A stretch of DNA of 64,000 nucleotides from a bacterium (GCA_025782575.1 JALGYY010000017.1:1-64000), one strand, 5' to 3'; positions 1 to 10,053 are shown, counted from the first letter of the stretch. Translations and numbers: made by a program. Notes: generated from the letters alone by a model not told the origin.

Positions 1-41
1 AGAACCGAGTCCATATTCTTCGTCGTCATCGCCATCTTCAT
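1..41 (-). CDS. 5' end of an unidentified gene leaving the window (partial)
   Basis: Reading the minus strand, a strong purine-rich ribosome binding site (AGGAGGGG) lies just before two in-frame ATG codons at 41-39 and 35-33. The second ATG has the better spacing, about 8 nt. The frame stays open to the window edge and begins MKMAMTTKNMDSV. Too little is visible to name a product. The same bases in another frame would give an acidic run (DEDGDDDEE), so the stretch could instead be the end of a different gene. The call rests only on the start codon and its ribosome binding site. Confidence 0.3.
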   Translation of the reverse strand, partial: MKMAMTTKNMDSV

Positions 42-604
42 CCCCTCCTGTCCACCCATCTCGTTCCAAGCCCCACCGATATTTTAGCATGCCCTTTTCG
101 GCTTCGTGGGAGGCCCTGTAGGAAGGACCGGCAATGAATCTGAAAACTGCACAGAGAAGATCGCATCCAACTAGCACTAAAAGAGGAGAGGCGCTTGTAA
201 GCGAACCTGGCGAGGGATCGGAGATAGTTGGAATCGATAGGCTCCAGAACGTGTCAAGCAATATTTCTTTAAATCGATAGAACATTCAAAATAATCGAAT
301 CATAGGGCGGATCTACGGTTCGGTGCCGCCAGAAAACGCATACGTCTCCGGACAGCCCCCGGAAAGTGGCCACCTCTCGCAGAACAGAACGACCTTTTGA
401 TACTCCGAACGATAATAGTGATCAAAGCGTGACCTGAAAAAGAGAGGCAGCAATTCGCCCACAACAGAACTCCGCCAGCCGAAGAAGACGCTTCTCCGGG
501 AGCCGCGTGCCACCTGCGGGTCCCTCCCCACGCCTATCTACCCTCCTCTCTGGAGGATTTAGTGAGACGAGGAGAGTGGCACATGAGCAGAGGAACCGAA
601 GGTA
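42..604. other. Intergenic region, no gene recognised
   Basis: This 560-nt region separates the partial gene at the left edge from the end of lnt. It is somewhat AT-richer between 235 and 305. A TTGACA-like hexamer on the minus strand (254-259) has no convincing -10 partner. A small hairpin with arms CCTCC and GGAGG (542-556) lies downstream of lnt but has no T run, so it is at best a weak terminator. Short open frames here (about 70 codons) lack ribosome binding sites and recognisable sequence. No RNA gene was recognised. Confidence 0.5.
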
Positions 605-2140
605 TCAGTCGCGGGACGAACGAGAACGGCGGCGCTCAATCCTATGCCTGGCAAAGGCGAGCAAGATCCCGAGAGCGAGTACCGCCCCCTCCAGCCTGGG
701 GAGCCAGTCCCCCCAGCGATAGTAAAATGTATCCGCCTGCCTGGGCCGGATGGCGCCGATAGCATAACCACGCTCCATGAGCGGCTTGGAGTCTATCGTG
801 CGTCCGAATGAATCCGCAAGCAGGCTGATCCCGGTGTTCGCCGCCCGTGCAAGTGGGATTCCAAGCTCCACACACCGAACGCGCGCCATGTCCGCATGCT
901 GATCAGGGGCCGCGGTCGTCCCGAACCAGGCGTCATTCGTCAGATTGACGAAGTACATGGCACCCGCCTGGGCGAACTGCCTGCAAAGCGCAGGGAATAT
1001 CGCCTCGTAGCAGATGGTCACCGAGAAGTGACCCGCTTTGCCCGAGGAGAGAACGGTGAACTCGGAACCGGGATAGAAGTTCGCCTGACCCAGATCAATT
1101 CTGGTGATCCAGTCGACCTTCCCCGAAAGAGGGATTCTCTCGCCGAACGGAACCAGATGGATCTTCCTGTAAGCCCCCTCCTCAATTCCGTTCTTGTTCA
1201 GTAACATGCCCGCGTTGTAGTAGCGATAGCCCGCCCGCCCCAGATAATCCGCGTCCGGATGGCCGAACACGATCACGACCCCCGTCTCACGGGCGAGGCT
1301 GGTGATCTTTTTGAAGACCGAAAATTCCTGACGGACATACGATGGAACTGAGGTCTCTGGCCAGATCGCGAGATCGATTTTTTCTTCTCTGATCGCCTCT
1401 CGTGTCAGGTCGGAGAGAATATCGACCGCCTTCGCTTTGAATTCCTTCGTCCACTTGTCCTCGGCGAGAATGTTCGGTTGGATCACCGCAACCCGAACGG
1501 GCCGCCCTTCACCCGGTAACGGTCTCGACATACGTATGACGCCATCCACCCCGGCGATGAAGACAACCAGCAATCCGGCCACCAGATAGATGACAACCCG
1601 CTTGACGTTCCCCCCCGCCGCGGCAATCACCGCCTGGCTCACAAAAACATTCACACCTACAACGATGGATGAAAGAAGATAGATCCCGCCGAATCGGGCG
1701 CTCTGGATCAGCGTGGTGTAATCGGAGAGTGTGTAGCCGATCGATCCCCAGGGAAATCCGAGCGGACCGAGTGATCGGAAGTACTCAACGAGCCCCCATG
1801 CCGCGGGGATGAGAATCACAGGGGGAAGAACACCCCACCCCAGGCGAACCAGCAGACTGAAGAGGCCGAAAAAGATGGCAAGGGCCGCGGAGAGCGCGAC
1901 CCAGCCGACGCCGGTGATCCCCCGTATCGGAATCCCGCTGTCCACGAGAAGACCGATCCAGTAGAGAAGACCGAGAAAGAAACCGAATCCGGCGATCCAG
2001 CCGGTGGAGAAGACCTCACGAAACGAGCGCCGGGTGGCGCACTCGCCGATCAGTATCAGGAAGAATGGAATAAGCGAGACAAGCCCGAGCAGGCCGGGAA
2101 CACCATTCTGAAACGGCATCGTGCCGATAACGCCTGCCAC
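605..2140 (-). CDS. lnt: Apolipoprotein N-acyltransferase
   Basis: Lnt transfers an acyl chain from phospholipid to the N-terminal cysteine of lipoproteins, in the inner membrane. The N-terminal half is a multi-span membrane region (GLLGLVSLIPFFLIL onward). The C-terminal half is a nitrilase-like domain whose catalytic triad is visible: Glu in AIWPETSVPSY, Lys in YRKIHLVPFGE and Cys in VTICYEAIFP, at about residues 262, 326 and 377 from the chosen start. The start is uncertain. The frame is open to 2314, but that would overlap apgM by 125 nt, so a GTG at 2140 is chosen; an ATG at 2119 or a TTG at 2227 are alternatives. It follows apgM closely. Several probable lipoproteins elsewhere in this window would be its substrates. 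Confidence 0.9.
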   Translation of the reverse strand: MAGVIGTMPFQNGVPGLLGLVSLIPFFLILIGECATRRSFREVFSTGWIAGFGFFLGLLYWIGLLVDSGIPIRGITGVGWVALSAALAIFFGLFSLLVRLGWGVLPPVILIPAAWGLVEYFRSLGPLGFPWGSIGYTLSDYTTLIQSARFGGIYLLSSIVVGVNVFVSQAVIAAAGGNVKRVVIYLVAGLLVVFIAGVDGVIRMSRPLPGEGRPVRVAVIQPNILAEDKWTKEFKAKAVDILSDLTREAIREEKIDLAIWPETSVPSYVRQEFSVFKKITSLARETGVVIVFGHPDADYLGRAGYRYYNAGMLLNKNGIEEGAYRKIHLVPFGERIPLSGKVDWITRIDLGQANFYPGSEFTVLSSGKAGHFSVTICYEAIFPALCRQFAQAGAMYFVNLTNDAWFGTTAAPDQHADMARVRCVELGIPLARAANTGISLLADSFGRTIDSKPLMERGYAIGAIRPRQADTFYYRWGDWLPRLEGAVLALGILLAFARHRIERRRSRSSRD

Positions 2141-2189
2141 GAAGGGAACGAGGACCCGGGATCGGCGATCGAGAAGTCGTACGCGCAGA

Positions 2190-3392
2190 TCAGGCTCCGA
2201 ATTTCCGCAGCCGCCCGGCGTGAGCAAGGGCGATCGGCAGAATCTCCCGCGCCGGGAAGCGGCCGAGTGATCCCGTCGCACAGGCTGATTCTCCGAACGA
2301 CATGGCCGCATCACTTCGTACGAGCCGTCCGTTGATCAGGATCGGGACCGGGTGCCAACTGTGAGCCTTCATCTGGGAGGGCGTGGAGTGATCCCCCGTC
2401 ACGATCAGAACCTTCTCTGGAAGATCGTCGAACCGGGCGACCAGGCGATCCACCTCTTCGATCGCTTTTCGCTTCGCCTGGTAGTCCCCATCCTCCCCTG
2501 CTTTGTCCGTATCTTTCACATGTACATAAAAGAAGTCGTATTCATTGTAATGAGCGGTGACTGCCTCGAAGAGGGAGTGGAGCTTCCCCTTCACATCCTG
2601 AATCGTCATGCCCACCAGGCGGGATACCCCCCGGTACATCGGATAGAGAGCGATGGAGAGCGCGTTAAGCCCGTAACGATCACGAAACGAGGGTAACGGC
2701 CTGAAGCGGGCGAAGCCACGCAATAGAACGCCGTTCGCCTTCTCTTCGTTCGCCAGAATCTTACGTGCTTCATCTACGAACAGGTTCGCCAGTCGGGCTG
2801 TCTCTTCGGATGAGCCGTCTCCCGGTTCGATCGCGAGGGGCGTAACGCCCGTCGCCTGAGGATCAGAATCATTCAGATGGTCACCCAGATCTTTCGCCCG
2901 AAAGATGACAGCAGCCCGATGTTCTTTCACGGGACGAACAAAAATCTCGGCACCTGGAATATCGATTTTGTCGAGCAGAGCCGTGAGACGTTCGCACTCT
3001 TCCGTCGGGATCCGTCCCGCCCGCCGGTCGGTGACGTTTCCATCGCCGTCAAGAGTACAGAAGTTGATTCGGGCGGCTACGTCGATTTCCTGGAGTTCAA
3101 AGCCGATTCCGAGTGCCGCGAGAACGCCCCGCCCTACTTCGTACTTCGTCGGATCATATCCGAATAGTCCGAGATGGCCCGGCCCGCTCCCCGGGGTGAC
3201 GCCCGGAGCGACAGGATCGATCAATCCGAGAGCCCCCTTCTTGGCAAGACGATCGAGATTCGGCGTGGTAGCCGCTTCGAGCTCCGTTTTTCCCGCCACA
3301 CGGTCCGGTAGACCGCCGAGGCCGTCGATGACGAGAAGTATGATCTTCTCGCCTTTCTGCTGTACAAGCTTGCTGACAAACGCATCGGACAT
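2190..3392 (-). CDS. apgM: 2,3-bisphosphoglycerate-independent phosphoglycerate mutase, archaeal type
   Basis: This enzyme interconverts 3- and 2-phosphoglycerate in glycolysis and gluconeogenesis and belongs to the alkaline-phosphatase superfamily. The 400-residue length fits the ApgM family, not the roughly 510-residue GpmI type. The metal-binding Asp is at about residue 23 (VIDGLGG). The phosphorylated Ser is at about 69 in TPGSGPGHLGLFGYD. The C-terminal metal site is in VTGDHSTPSQMKAHSWHPVP. ApgM occurs in archaea and scattered bacteria, including many candidate phyla. It lies just upstream of lnt on the same strand, with no obvious functional link. Confidence 0.93.
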   Translation of the reverse strand: MSDAFVSKLVQQKGEKIILLVIDGLGGLPDRVAGKTELEAATTPNLDRLAKKGALGLIDPVAPGVTPGSGPGHLGLFGYDPTKYEVGRGVLAALGIGFELQEIDVAARINFCTLDGDGNVTDRRAGRIPTEECERLTALLDKIDIPGAEIFVRPVKEHRAAVIFRAKDLGDHLNDSDPQATGVTPLAIEPGDGSSEETARLANLFVDEARKILANEEKANGVLLRGFARFRPLPSFRDRYGLNALSIALYPMYRGVSRLVGMTIQDVKGKLHSLFEAVTAHYNEYDFFYVHVKDTDKAGEDGDYQAKRKAIEEVDRLVARFDDLPEKVLIVTGDHSTPSQMKAHSWHPVPILINGRLVRSDAAMSFGESACATGSLGRFPAREILPIALAHAGRLRKFGA

Positions 3393-3473
3393 GACCGGTC
3401 TGACCTCCCCTGTTTCAAAATCATGGACCGAAGGAGACTAACAGAGGGTGTGGAGCCGGTCAATTCAGGGTGG

Positions 3474-4814
3474 TCAGGGAGCGGGCCGGTCACCGATTGC
3501 GGGCGCCTGGGGAATGAGGCCCGAGCGGGAACCACCGAGAAGGGCGGTCACGGTCAAATCGTTCCCTCTCGCAAGAAAGCCTTCGGGAAGCATCTGGAGG
3601 GCGGCGAAATAGAAGCCGGAATGCTGTAGAAAATCGGCCAGTTCATCCTTCGGAATCGGATCGGCCGATGGGACGTCGATTTTCAAAGGGTTTACGTGGG
3701 TCCCGTTCTTCTTCATGCGGAAATCGAGATGAGGCCCGGTGGAGAGACCGGTGGAACCGACATAGCCGATCACCTGCCCTTGAGAAACCCGGACCCCTTC
3801 TTTGATCCCCTTCCCATACTTGGAAAGATGGCCGTAGGTGGTGGTGTATGTCCGGTTGTGCTTGATTTCCACATAGTTCCCGAAGCCTCCGTTCCATCGG
3901 GATTTGACTACAACACCATCGCCGATCGAAACGATCGGTGTTCCTCGGTTGGCGGCGTAGTCAATTCCAAGATGTGGCCGGTAACGCTTTAAGATGGGAT
4001 GAAACCGGGCGTGGGTGAATCCGGACGAAATGCGCCTGTAATTGAGAGGGGACTTCAGGAAGATCTTCTGGAGAGACTCGCCGTCCCTCGCGAAGTAGTG
4101 CGCTTTTTCGCCGGGGAGAGCATAGCGGACCGCCTCTACTTCGCCCCGGTCACCATTGTAACGGGCGACCAGAATATCGCCGTACCCGACTCGCTCTTCC
4201 CCATCGTAAAGAGTTTCCACCAGAAACTCGAAGTGATCTCCGGAGCGACAATCGGTAAGGAAGTCAAACGTCCATGCAAAAATATCCGCGAATAGAATGA
4301 CGAGTTCCGGCGACGCGCCCCGTCCTGTGATCGATTCCCAGAGAGAGGATCCGATCTCCCCTTCGAAACGGGCGATCTCCCGGCGGAACTGCTTCTTTTC
4401 GAAGCTCCCCACCCAGAGACCGGAAGCGTCTCTCTCCACGATCAGACGGTCCCGATTCCGGCGTTTCACCTCGAACCGGATCGGCTCGCCCGAAGAGGCA
4501 AAGCTCACAAGAAGACGGTCATCCGTCCGAAAGCGGGATGCGGCGAGATGAGGCTGAAGCGCCTCTAGAATTGCGTAGGCGGTATTCGGCTCGACCCCTC
4601 GGCGAAGGACCCATCCCATGGGCGTTTCGCCCGGTTCAAGCTCTCCCTCGAGCAGTGTAGTCTCCTGAACCGCAGCAGGGTCGTCCGTAAGAACAGCCCC
4701 CTCCTCCGGAGCGCTCGCCTCATGGGAGCGGCAACCCGCGAACAGAATCAGGGCGACCAGAAAAGACCATCCCCGCCGGGTGATCGCGATCATATGCAAC
4801 GACTTTTTTTCCAT
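3474..4814 (-). CDS. M23 (LytM) family peptidase, lipoprotein
   Basis: The protein starts with a lipoprotein signal (FLVALILFAGC), so it is probably anchored in an envelope membrane and acts on peptidoglycan. A long N-terminal region without recognised motifs precedes a LytM/M23 domain at roughly residues 270-380. That domain shows HLGIDYAANRGTPI, YGHLSKYG and TGPHLDFR. The usual third motif is HxH; here it is HLD, so the last metal ligand may be Asp, or the domain may be a non-catalytic regulator. The gene is divergent from the glycosyltransferase at 4963. A TATAAT-like hexamer (4866-4871, minus strand) lies about 50 nt upstream. The start at 4814 is taken as the first ATG; MIAITRRG, seven codons in, is possible. 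Confidence 0.85.
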   Translation of the reverse strand: MEKKSLHMIAITRRGWSFLVALILFAGCRSHEASAPEEGAVLTDDPAAVQETTLLEGELEPGETPMGWVLRRGVEPNTAYAILEALQPHLAASRFRTDDRLLVSFASSGEPIRFEVKRRNRDRLIVERDASGLWVGSFEKKQFRREIARFEGEIGSSLWESITGRGASPELVILFADIFAWTFDFLTDCRSGDHFEFLVETLYDGEERVGYGDILVARYNGDRGEVEAVRYALPGEKAHYFARDGESLQKIFLKSPLNYRRISSGFTHARFHPILKRYRPHLGIDYAANRGTPIVSIGDGVVVKSRWNGGFGNYVEIKHNRTYTTTYGHLSKYGKGIKEGVRVSQGQVIGYVGSTGLSTGPHLDFRMKKNGTHVNPLKIDVPSADPIPKDELADFLQHSGFYFAALQMLPEGFLARGNDLTVTALLGGSRSGLIPQAPAIGDRPAP

Positions 4815-4962
4815 CTGCTCATCGGGGCTACCCTACGAAACGAGGCCTCTCCAGTCAAATCGGAAATTATAGGTCTGTTCTTGAGCCCCCCTTTCCGTTG
4901 AACTGAAGAGCGTTCCCCGATAGTCTGAAAGCTGATCGATTTTAGCGGAAAGGCGGGAAAGT

Positions 4963-5649
4963 ATGCTCTCGGTCCTCGTGCCGGTATTCAACGAAAAAAA
5001 GACGGTCCGCGACATTGTCGCCCGAATCCAGGCCGTGGATATCGACAAGGAAATCATCATGGTGGACGACTATTCCACCGACGGCACCCGGGATATTCTG
5101 AAGGAAATCGAAGCGGAGAATGGGAACGTCCGCGTGGTCTACCATGAAGTGAACAAAGGGAAAGGGGCCGCCCTTCGATCCGGAATCCCTTACATCAAAG
5201 GGGACATCACCGTCATCCAGGACGCCGACCTCGAGTATAACCCCGAAGAATACCCCCGCCTCATCGCACCGATTCTGGACGGCCGCGCCGACGTCGTTTA
5301 CGGCTCGCGATTCAAGGGAGGCGAGGCGGGACGGGTCCACCTGTTCTGGCACTACCTGGGAAACCGCCTTCTCACGCTCGTCTCCAACATGTTCACCAAT
5401 CTGAACCTCACCGACATGGAAACCTGCTACAAAGTCTTCCGATCGGAGATTCTGAAGTCTCTCCCGCTCGAAGCGAATCGATTCGGTTTCGAGCCGGAAG
5501 TGACAGCCAAGATCGCCCGCAGGAAGTGCCGGGTCTATGAGATCGGAATAACTTATGACGGCCGGGACTACGCGGAGGGGAAAAAGATCGGGTGGCGAGA
5601 CGCAGTCGCCGCTTTCTACTTTATCATTCGGTACTGGCTGCGAGACTGA
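4963..5649 (+). CDS. Family 2 glycosyltransferase, dolichyl-phosphate mannosyltransferase-like
   Basis: This 228-residue protein has a GT-A fold. The N-terminal strand [13 protein letters not shown] is followed by the nucleotide-binding VDDYSTDGT (residues 34-42), then the metal-binding [13 protein letters not shown] and the acceptor-side YGSRF. This order is typical of DPM1/polyprenol-phosphate sugar transferases of the GT2 family. There is no C-terminal membrane anchor, so it is a soluble or peripheral enzyme. The probable reaction is transfer of a hexose from a nucleotide sugar to a polyprenyl phosphate; the exact sugar cannot be read from sequence. It stands alone on the plus strand, divergent from the M23 gene and convergent with rarA, whose stop is only 6 nt away. 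Confidence 0.85.
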   Translation: MLSVLVPVFNEKKTVRDIVARIQAVDIDKEIIMVDDYSTDGTRDILKEIEAENGNVRVVYHEVNKGKGAALRSGIPYIKGDITVIQDADLEYNPEEYPRLIAPILDGRADVVYGSRFKGGEAGRVHLFWHYLGNRLLTLVSNMFTNLNLTDMETCYKVFRSEILKSLPLEANRFGFEPEVTAKIARRKCRVYEIGITYDGRDYAEGKKIGWRDAVAAFYFIIRYWLRD

Positions 5650-5655
5650 TCCGGT

Positions 5656-7059
5656 TCAGTCAGTCTGTCCGCCGGAACGCGCTTTCCGCCTCGCCTCGAG
5701 CCATCTTTCCAGTCTCTCCTTGATTCTCTTTTCGATCCCGTCCGATGTGGGATGATAATATCTCGGCTCTCCCAACTTGTCGGGGAAGTGACCCTGGCGG
5801 AGCCCACCCGCCTGATCACTCGGATCATATGCGTAACCCTTTCCATACCCGATCTCTTTCATCAGACGAGTCGGCGCGTTTCGCAGATGTTTCGGAACGC
5901 CGAACCCCGGCTTTTCCCGCACGTCTTTCATGGCGGCGGCGTACGCCGAGTAGACCGAGGTCGATTTCGGCGCCATCGCAAGATAGACGACGAGCTGAGC
6001 GACGGCGAGATCTCCTTCGGGGGAACCGAGCATCCGGTAGGTCTCCGTGGCACTCCTCGCGACCGTAAGCGCGTTCGGGTCGGCGAGCCCGACATCTTCC
6101 ATCGCGATCCTGACAAGCCGGCGGAGCAGGTAGAGCGGATCTTCGCCCGATTCCATCATGCGGGCCGTCCAGTAGAGAGAGGCATCGGGATCGCTCCCCC
6201 GAATGCACTTGTGGAGCGCCGAAATCAGGTTGAAGTGCTCTTCCCCACTCTTGTCGTAGAGGAGGGCTCGCTTCTGTGCTGCCGACTCCAGCAGTTCCTC
6301 GTCAATATGCGGAGCTTCAGGGTTTTTGTCCCGGGCGAGATCGGCGGTCAGCTCCAGTAGGGAGAGCGCTCTTCGTGCGTCGCCGGACGAATAAACAACC
6401 ATCCACTCTTTCGCCTTCACGTCCAGACTGACAATCGGGAGCCCGATTCCACGTTCCTCATCATGAATCGCCGCTTCCAGAATCGTCGCAATGTCCGCAC
6501 CATCCAACGGCTCGAGTGTGAAGACGCGGGTACGCGATAGAAGCGCCGCGTTCACTTCGAACGAAGGGTTCTCCGTGGTGGCGCCGATCAGCGTGATCGT
6601 CCCCTTTTCCATGTGAGGGAGAAAGGCGTCCTGCTGCGCCTTATTGAAACGATGAATTTCATCGATAAAGAGAATCGTCCGCTCACCCGAACGATCGAGC
6701 AGGATCCGGGCCTGGTCGATCGACGCCCGCACTTCCTTGACACCGGAAAGAACCGCCGAGTATTCGATAAAGCGGGCGCCGCCGTATCGCGCAATCAGCC
6801 TGGCAAGGGTCGTCTTCCCTGTGCCGGGAGGGCCCCAGAGAATGAGCGAGACCGGCCGGCCCGAACGTATGATCGATTCGAGCACACCCCCCGCCCTGAG
6901 AAGGGCTGACTGACCGGCGAATTCTTCAAGTGTTTTCGGGCGCATCCGGTCAGCGAGAGGGGATTCAGGTCGGCCGCCATCCCGACCTTCGCCCCGAATT
7001 GGCCGGTCCGTCGGACGGTGATCGTCGTCAAAGAGCGTCGAGCCCTCATCAGCGTTCAT
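5656..7059 (-). CDS. rarA: Replication-associated recombination protein A (MgsA/RarA AAA ATPase)
   Basis: RarA is a clamp-loader-like AAA+ ATPase that acts at stalled replication forks. Visible motifs are Walker [10 protein letters not shown] (about residues 76-84), Walker [10 protein letters not shown] (about 131-139) and the sensor motif [12 protein letters not shown]. The C-terminal half carries the family's tetramerisation region (YPTSD-type end, here [17 protein letters not shown]). The start ATG at 7059 follows a very G-rich ribosome binding site and overlaps the end of the upstream amidohydrolase, giving [10 protein letters not shown]. The frame is open further upstream to 7122, but that would extend into the amidohydrolase without reason. 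Confidence 0.94.
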   Translation of the reverse strand: MNADEGSTLFDDDHRPTDRPIRGEGRDGGRPESPLADRMRPKTLEEFAGQSALLRAGGVLESIIRSGRPVSLILWGPPGTGKTTLARLIARYGGARFIEYSAVLSGVKEVRASIDQARILLDRSGERTILFIDEIHRFNKAQQDAFLPHMEKGTITLIGATTENPSFEVNAALLSRTRVFTLEPLDGADIATILEAAIHDEERGIGLPIVSLDVKAKEWMVVYSSGDARRALSLLELTADLARDKNPEAPHIDEELLESAAQKRALLYDKSGEEHFNLISALHKCIRGSDPDASLYWTARMMESGEDPLYLLRRLVRIAMEDVGLADPNALTVARSATETYRMLGSPEGDLAVAQLVVYLAMAPKSTSVYSAYAAAMKDVREKPGFGVPKHLRNAPTRLMKEIGYGKGYAYDPSDQAGGLRQGHFPDKLGEPRYYHPTSDGIEKRIKERLERWLEARRKARSGGQTD

Positions 7060-8541
7060 GAACCACCCTCCCCCCCGCGATCGTAAGGCGAAGACTCTCT
7101 TCCGTCGGTGCCCCGGGATCATCAGGAATGCGGTCGAACCAATTCAGATCCGCCCGCTTGCCCGTCTCGATCCTGCCCGAATCTCCCCCGGGAAAAACGA
7201 ACTCTTCCGCCGTTTGGCTGTAGTGTTCATAGGCATCCTGCCAGTTCATGCGCTCTCCCGGATTGGGGTGGTTCACCATGGACTGAATCCCGAAGAGCGG
7301 GTCCATCGGCATGCCGTCCGATCCGAAGGCGACCGGGATCCCCCGCTTGATCCATGTAGCACATCGGTTCATCGATGCCGCTCGATCCTTCCCCAGACGA
7401 TCCTCGTATAGCCCGTTCGGACGCCCCCAACGGCCGGCGAAGTTCGGCTGCATGCAGAGTCTGATGCCCGCCCGAACGACCTGTTCCGCCTCTCTTCGCT
7501 CAACATTTCAGCATGCTCGATCCGAACAGGAATGCGAAGCGTACCTGATCGGCTGACCTCCTCCACCGTGCGGACCACACCGTCAATCGTCCGGTCTCCG
7601 ATTGCGTGAAGGGCAACCGGTACGCCCGCCTCATCCGCTTCCCGCAGAAAATCGGCTACATGGTCCCAGTTTAAGAGAAGACCTCCCGTGGACCCGTCAT
7701 CATATGGATCGTTCAAGGCGGCGCTCCGGCCGCCGATCGATCCGTCGAGATATTCTTTCGCTCCGGCTATGCTGAACAGGGCGCTCCCATCATCCTGGCC
7801 CTGCCCGTTGTCCCGTTCCGCCTTCGCCGCGCGGAGAGACCGGCTCACGATAAACCGGATCCGAAGCTTTAGCTTTCCATCCGATTCGAGTGACCGGTAA
7901 ACGGCAATCAAATCGGGGCTGTCGATTTCATGCACGGTGGTGATTCCCCTGGCAAATGCTTCTTTCTGTGCCAGAAGAATCGCTTTTCTCTGCTCATCGA
8001 TTGGGAGGGGAAACCACTTATTGTCGATATCGAACACCGCATCTTCTTCCATGATTCCCGTTTCATGATCGACGTAACGGGTCCCTCTCTCGATTCGGGC
8101 AAGAGCCGCGCTGTTGGCGACGGCCACATGAAGACAGACTCGGCGGGCGATCAGTGGTCGGTCGGAGATTCGATCGAGCTCTTCCTTCGTCGGCCACCGG
8201 CCATCCGGCCATGCCGATTCATCAAACCCCTCGGCGATGAGAACAGGCGCATCATTCGTGCGAGCCCATTGCGTCATTTCTTCGAGAGCGTCTGCGAGCG
8301 TGGCCGATCGGGAGAGATCCGGCCGGGAAAGATGGCAACCGGTTCGATAGAGATGGATATGGGCATCCTGGAAGCCGGGAAGCAGAATTCCGCGTCTGAG
8401 TTCGATACATTTCCCCCCCGCCGGAAGTGCGGCAAGCACTTCATCGCGGGAAGCGATCAGCGCGATCCGGTCACCGTCGATCAGGAGGGATCGGGATTCG
8501 GGAGAGTCGAATCCTATGGCGCTATCGAGTAAGGCCAGCAA
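7049..8541 (-). pseudogene. Amidohydrolase family 3 (YtcJ-like) protein, split by a frameshift
   Basis: Two overlapping frames together make one amidohydrolase. The N-terminal frame runs from 8541 and contains the metal-binding GFQDAHIHL (His at about 61 and 63), a conserved middle section, and VALHAIGDR and RIEHAEML. It then degenerates. The missing C-terminal part continues in another frame as EAEQVVRAGIRLCMQPNFAGRWG to GKRADLNWF and ends at 7049. The break lies at 7489-7497, in a CTCTCT tract. Removing one AG pair (minus strand) gives SEEAEQVV, so a 2-nt slippage is the simplest explanation. Homologues are metal-dependent hydrolases of unknown substrate. It could be a recent pseudogene or an assembly error. 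It overlaps the cupin gene upstream and rarA downstream, and the rest of the coding sequence looks undegraded. Confidence 0.85.
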
Positions 8542-8866
8542 GGTTTTTCACATCTTTCGTCGACAGATTCTTCGCCTCCACGACGAGGACATGGGCGCCC
8601 AGCTTCGATCGGGATACATGGGGCCTCCCCTGCTTGATCATGTAGGATTCCCCTTTCCGAAGCTTGATCGTTCGAGTTCGGAATCGGAATTCGATCTCAC
8701 CCTGGAGCACCAGAAAAAACTCATCGGCGTTATGGCTGTGGGCATCGTATTCACCTTTGTACCAGACGAGACAGACACGATATTTGTTGTCCAGAATCGC
8801 CAGGTCATGCCGCCTCCATGCATGATCGAGCTGCGAGATGACCTTGCTCAGTACTTTCTTTTCCAC
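8522..8866 (-). CDS. Small cupin-domain protein
   Basis: This 114-residue protein is a single conserved beta-barrel cupin. The first cupin motif is seen as DAHSHNADEFFLVLQGEIEF, with likely metal ligands His43, His45 and Glu49. The second is GRPHVSRSKLGAHVLVVE with His at about 83. Such small cupins include mannose-6-phosphate isomerase-like and dioxygenase-like proteins, and the substrate cannot be told from sequence. It overlaps the start of the downstream amidohydrolase by 20 nt and follows the MFS transporter by only a few bases, so the three are probably one transcript. Confidence 0.8.
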   Translation of the reverse strand: MEKKVLSKVISQLDHAWRRHDLAILDNKYRVCLVWYKGEYDAHSHNADEFFLVLQGEIEFRFRTRTIKLRKGESYMIKQGRPHVSRSKLGAHVLVVEAKNLSTKDVKNLAGLTR

Positions 8867-8871
8867 GCCCG

Positions 8872-10032
8872 TTACCCTCCCGATTCATGCCGCCGGTACA
8901 ATACGAGACCGAGCAATACCATCATAACCGAGAAGAGCGCCAGAAAGGGGAAGACCTGCGCCATGCCGGAACGATCCGCCACAAACCCCGCCGCGCTCGA
9001 GGCGAACGAGCCGGCCCCGAATCCCATGAAAAAGGAGAAGCCATATCCGAGACTTCGCTTGGCCGAGCGAGTATACTGGGCTACAAGGCCGTTAACCACC
9101 GGCTGGGTTGAAAAATGAAGAAAGAGAAAGAGGGCGGCCACGACGGCGACCAGAGGGTAGCCGGTTCGACCGATCAGGTAGAGGAGAGGCGCCGCGCCGG
9201 CGACGAGCAGAAGCAGCAGCTTCTCCCGGCTCGCGCTCTTATAAATCGCTCCGCCGAAAATCTGGCCCCCTACGCCGAGGAGAAGAGCCAGGCTCGTTAC
9301 CAGACCCCCCTTTACGAGATCGAAACCTTCACCGTTCACCTGGGAGAGCCAGGTAGGGAGATAGGTGAGAACACCGCGATAGACGAGGCCGTTCAAGGCC
9401 GCAATGGCATAGAGAAGAACAAGCTGCCCCCCCTTCCCCTCCTCGGCGAGCCGGTTGGATGGTGATTTTTCCTTTGCGAAGAGATGGGGGGCGACCGGAA
9501 TCGCGCTCGCGAGAACGGCAAAGAGAAGGCCGGCGCACCCGACCGCCAGATAGGCGCCACGCCAGCCCCAGCGACTTCCGATCAAAGCGAACAGGAATGG
9601 CGCGACCGCGATTGAGAGAGTTCCGAACACACCGTGTACGGCCAGTGCCCTTCCCCGCTCCCGGATTGTCGAAATGAGAGTCAGTCCCGCGGGATGATAG
9701 AGTGACGCGAATATCCCGAGGAAAAGAAATCCGACGTGGATTGCCGCGAACGAACTCACCCGACTGAGGAGAATCGCAGTCACGGATGAGCCGTAGAGAA
9801 AAAGAAGAACAATCGGTCTCGCGCCGATCCGATCGGCAAGCCATCCGGCGGGGGCCGCACCTATGCCGAACGCGAGATAAGCGACGTTACCCAGGACACC
9901 TATGCGGAACAGATCGGCGCTGAACTCGCCGGCAACCAGGAGGAGAACCGCCGGGAAGACGAGCATATACGAATGACAGAAGAAGTGGCCGATCGCGCCG
10001 AGCAGCTGGATTCGTTTCTCGTTAGCGTCCAT
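8872..10032 (-). CDS. MFS transporter, fosmidomycin-resistance (Fsr)-like
   Basis: The protein is 386 residues with about 12 hydrophobic segments. The major-facilitator signature between helices 2 and 3 is present as GWLADRIGARPIV. The start resembles the Fsr/NarK-like group (LLGAIGHFFCHSYMLVFPAVL), which includes fosmidomycin-resistance exporters, but the substrate is unknown. The start ATG at 10032 (MDANEKRIQLL) is the first plausible one. It is 21 nt downstream of the TlpA-like gene on the same strand and is followed at once by the cupin gene. Confidence 0.85.
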   Translation of the reverse strand: MDANEKRIQLLGAIGHFFCHSYMLVFPAVLLLVAGEFSADLFRIGVLGNVAYLAFGIGAAPAGWLADRIGARPIVLLFLYGSSVTAILLSRVSSFAAIHVGFLFLGIFASLYHPAGLTLISTIRERGRALAVHGVFGTLSIAVAPFLFALIGSRWGWRGAYLAVGCAGLLFAVLASAIPVAPHLFAKEKSPSNRLAEEGKGGQLVLLYAIAALNGLVYRGVLTYLPTWLSQVNGEGFDLVKGGLVTSLALLLGVGGQIFGGAIYKSASREKLLLLLVAGAAPLLYLIGRTGYPLVAVVAALFLFLHFSTQPVVNGLVAQYTRSAKRSLGYGFSFFMGFGAGSFASSAAGFVADRSGMAQVFPFLALFSVMMVLLGLVLYRRHESGG

Positions 10033-10053
10033 CGTTCGGCGACTCGGCTCCCT

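Noticed and set aside
313-531. 72-codon minus-strand frame downstream of lnt
   Set aside because: No ribosome binding site, low-complexity Arg/Ser/Gly composition, no recognisable motif.
542-556. Hairpin after lnt as terminator
   Set aside because: Only five base pairs and no T run.
7369-8541. Treating the N-terminal amidohydrolase frame as a complete 390-residue protein
   Set aside because: Its last 45 residues are unconserved, and the missing conserved end lies in the next frame.
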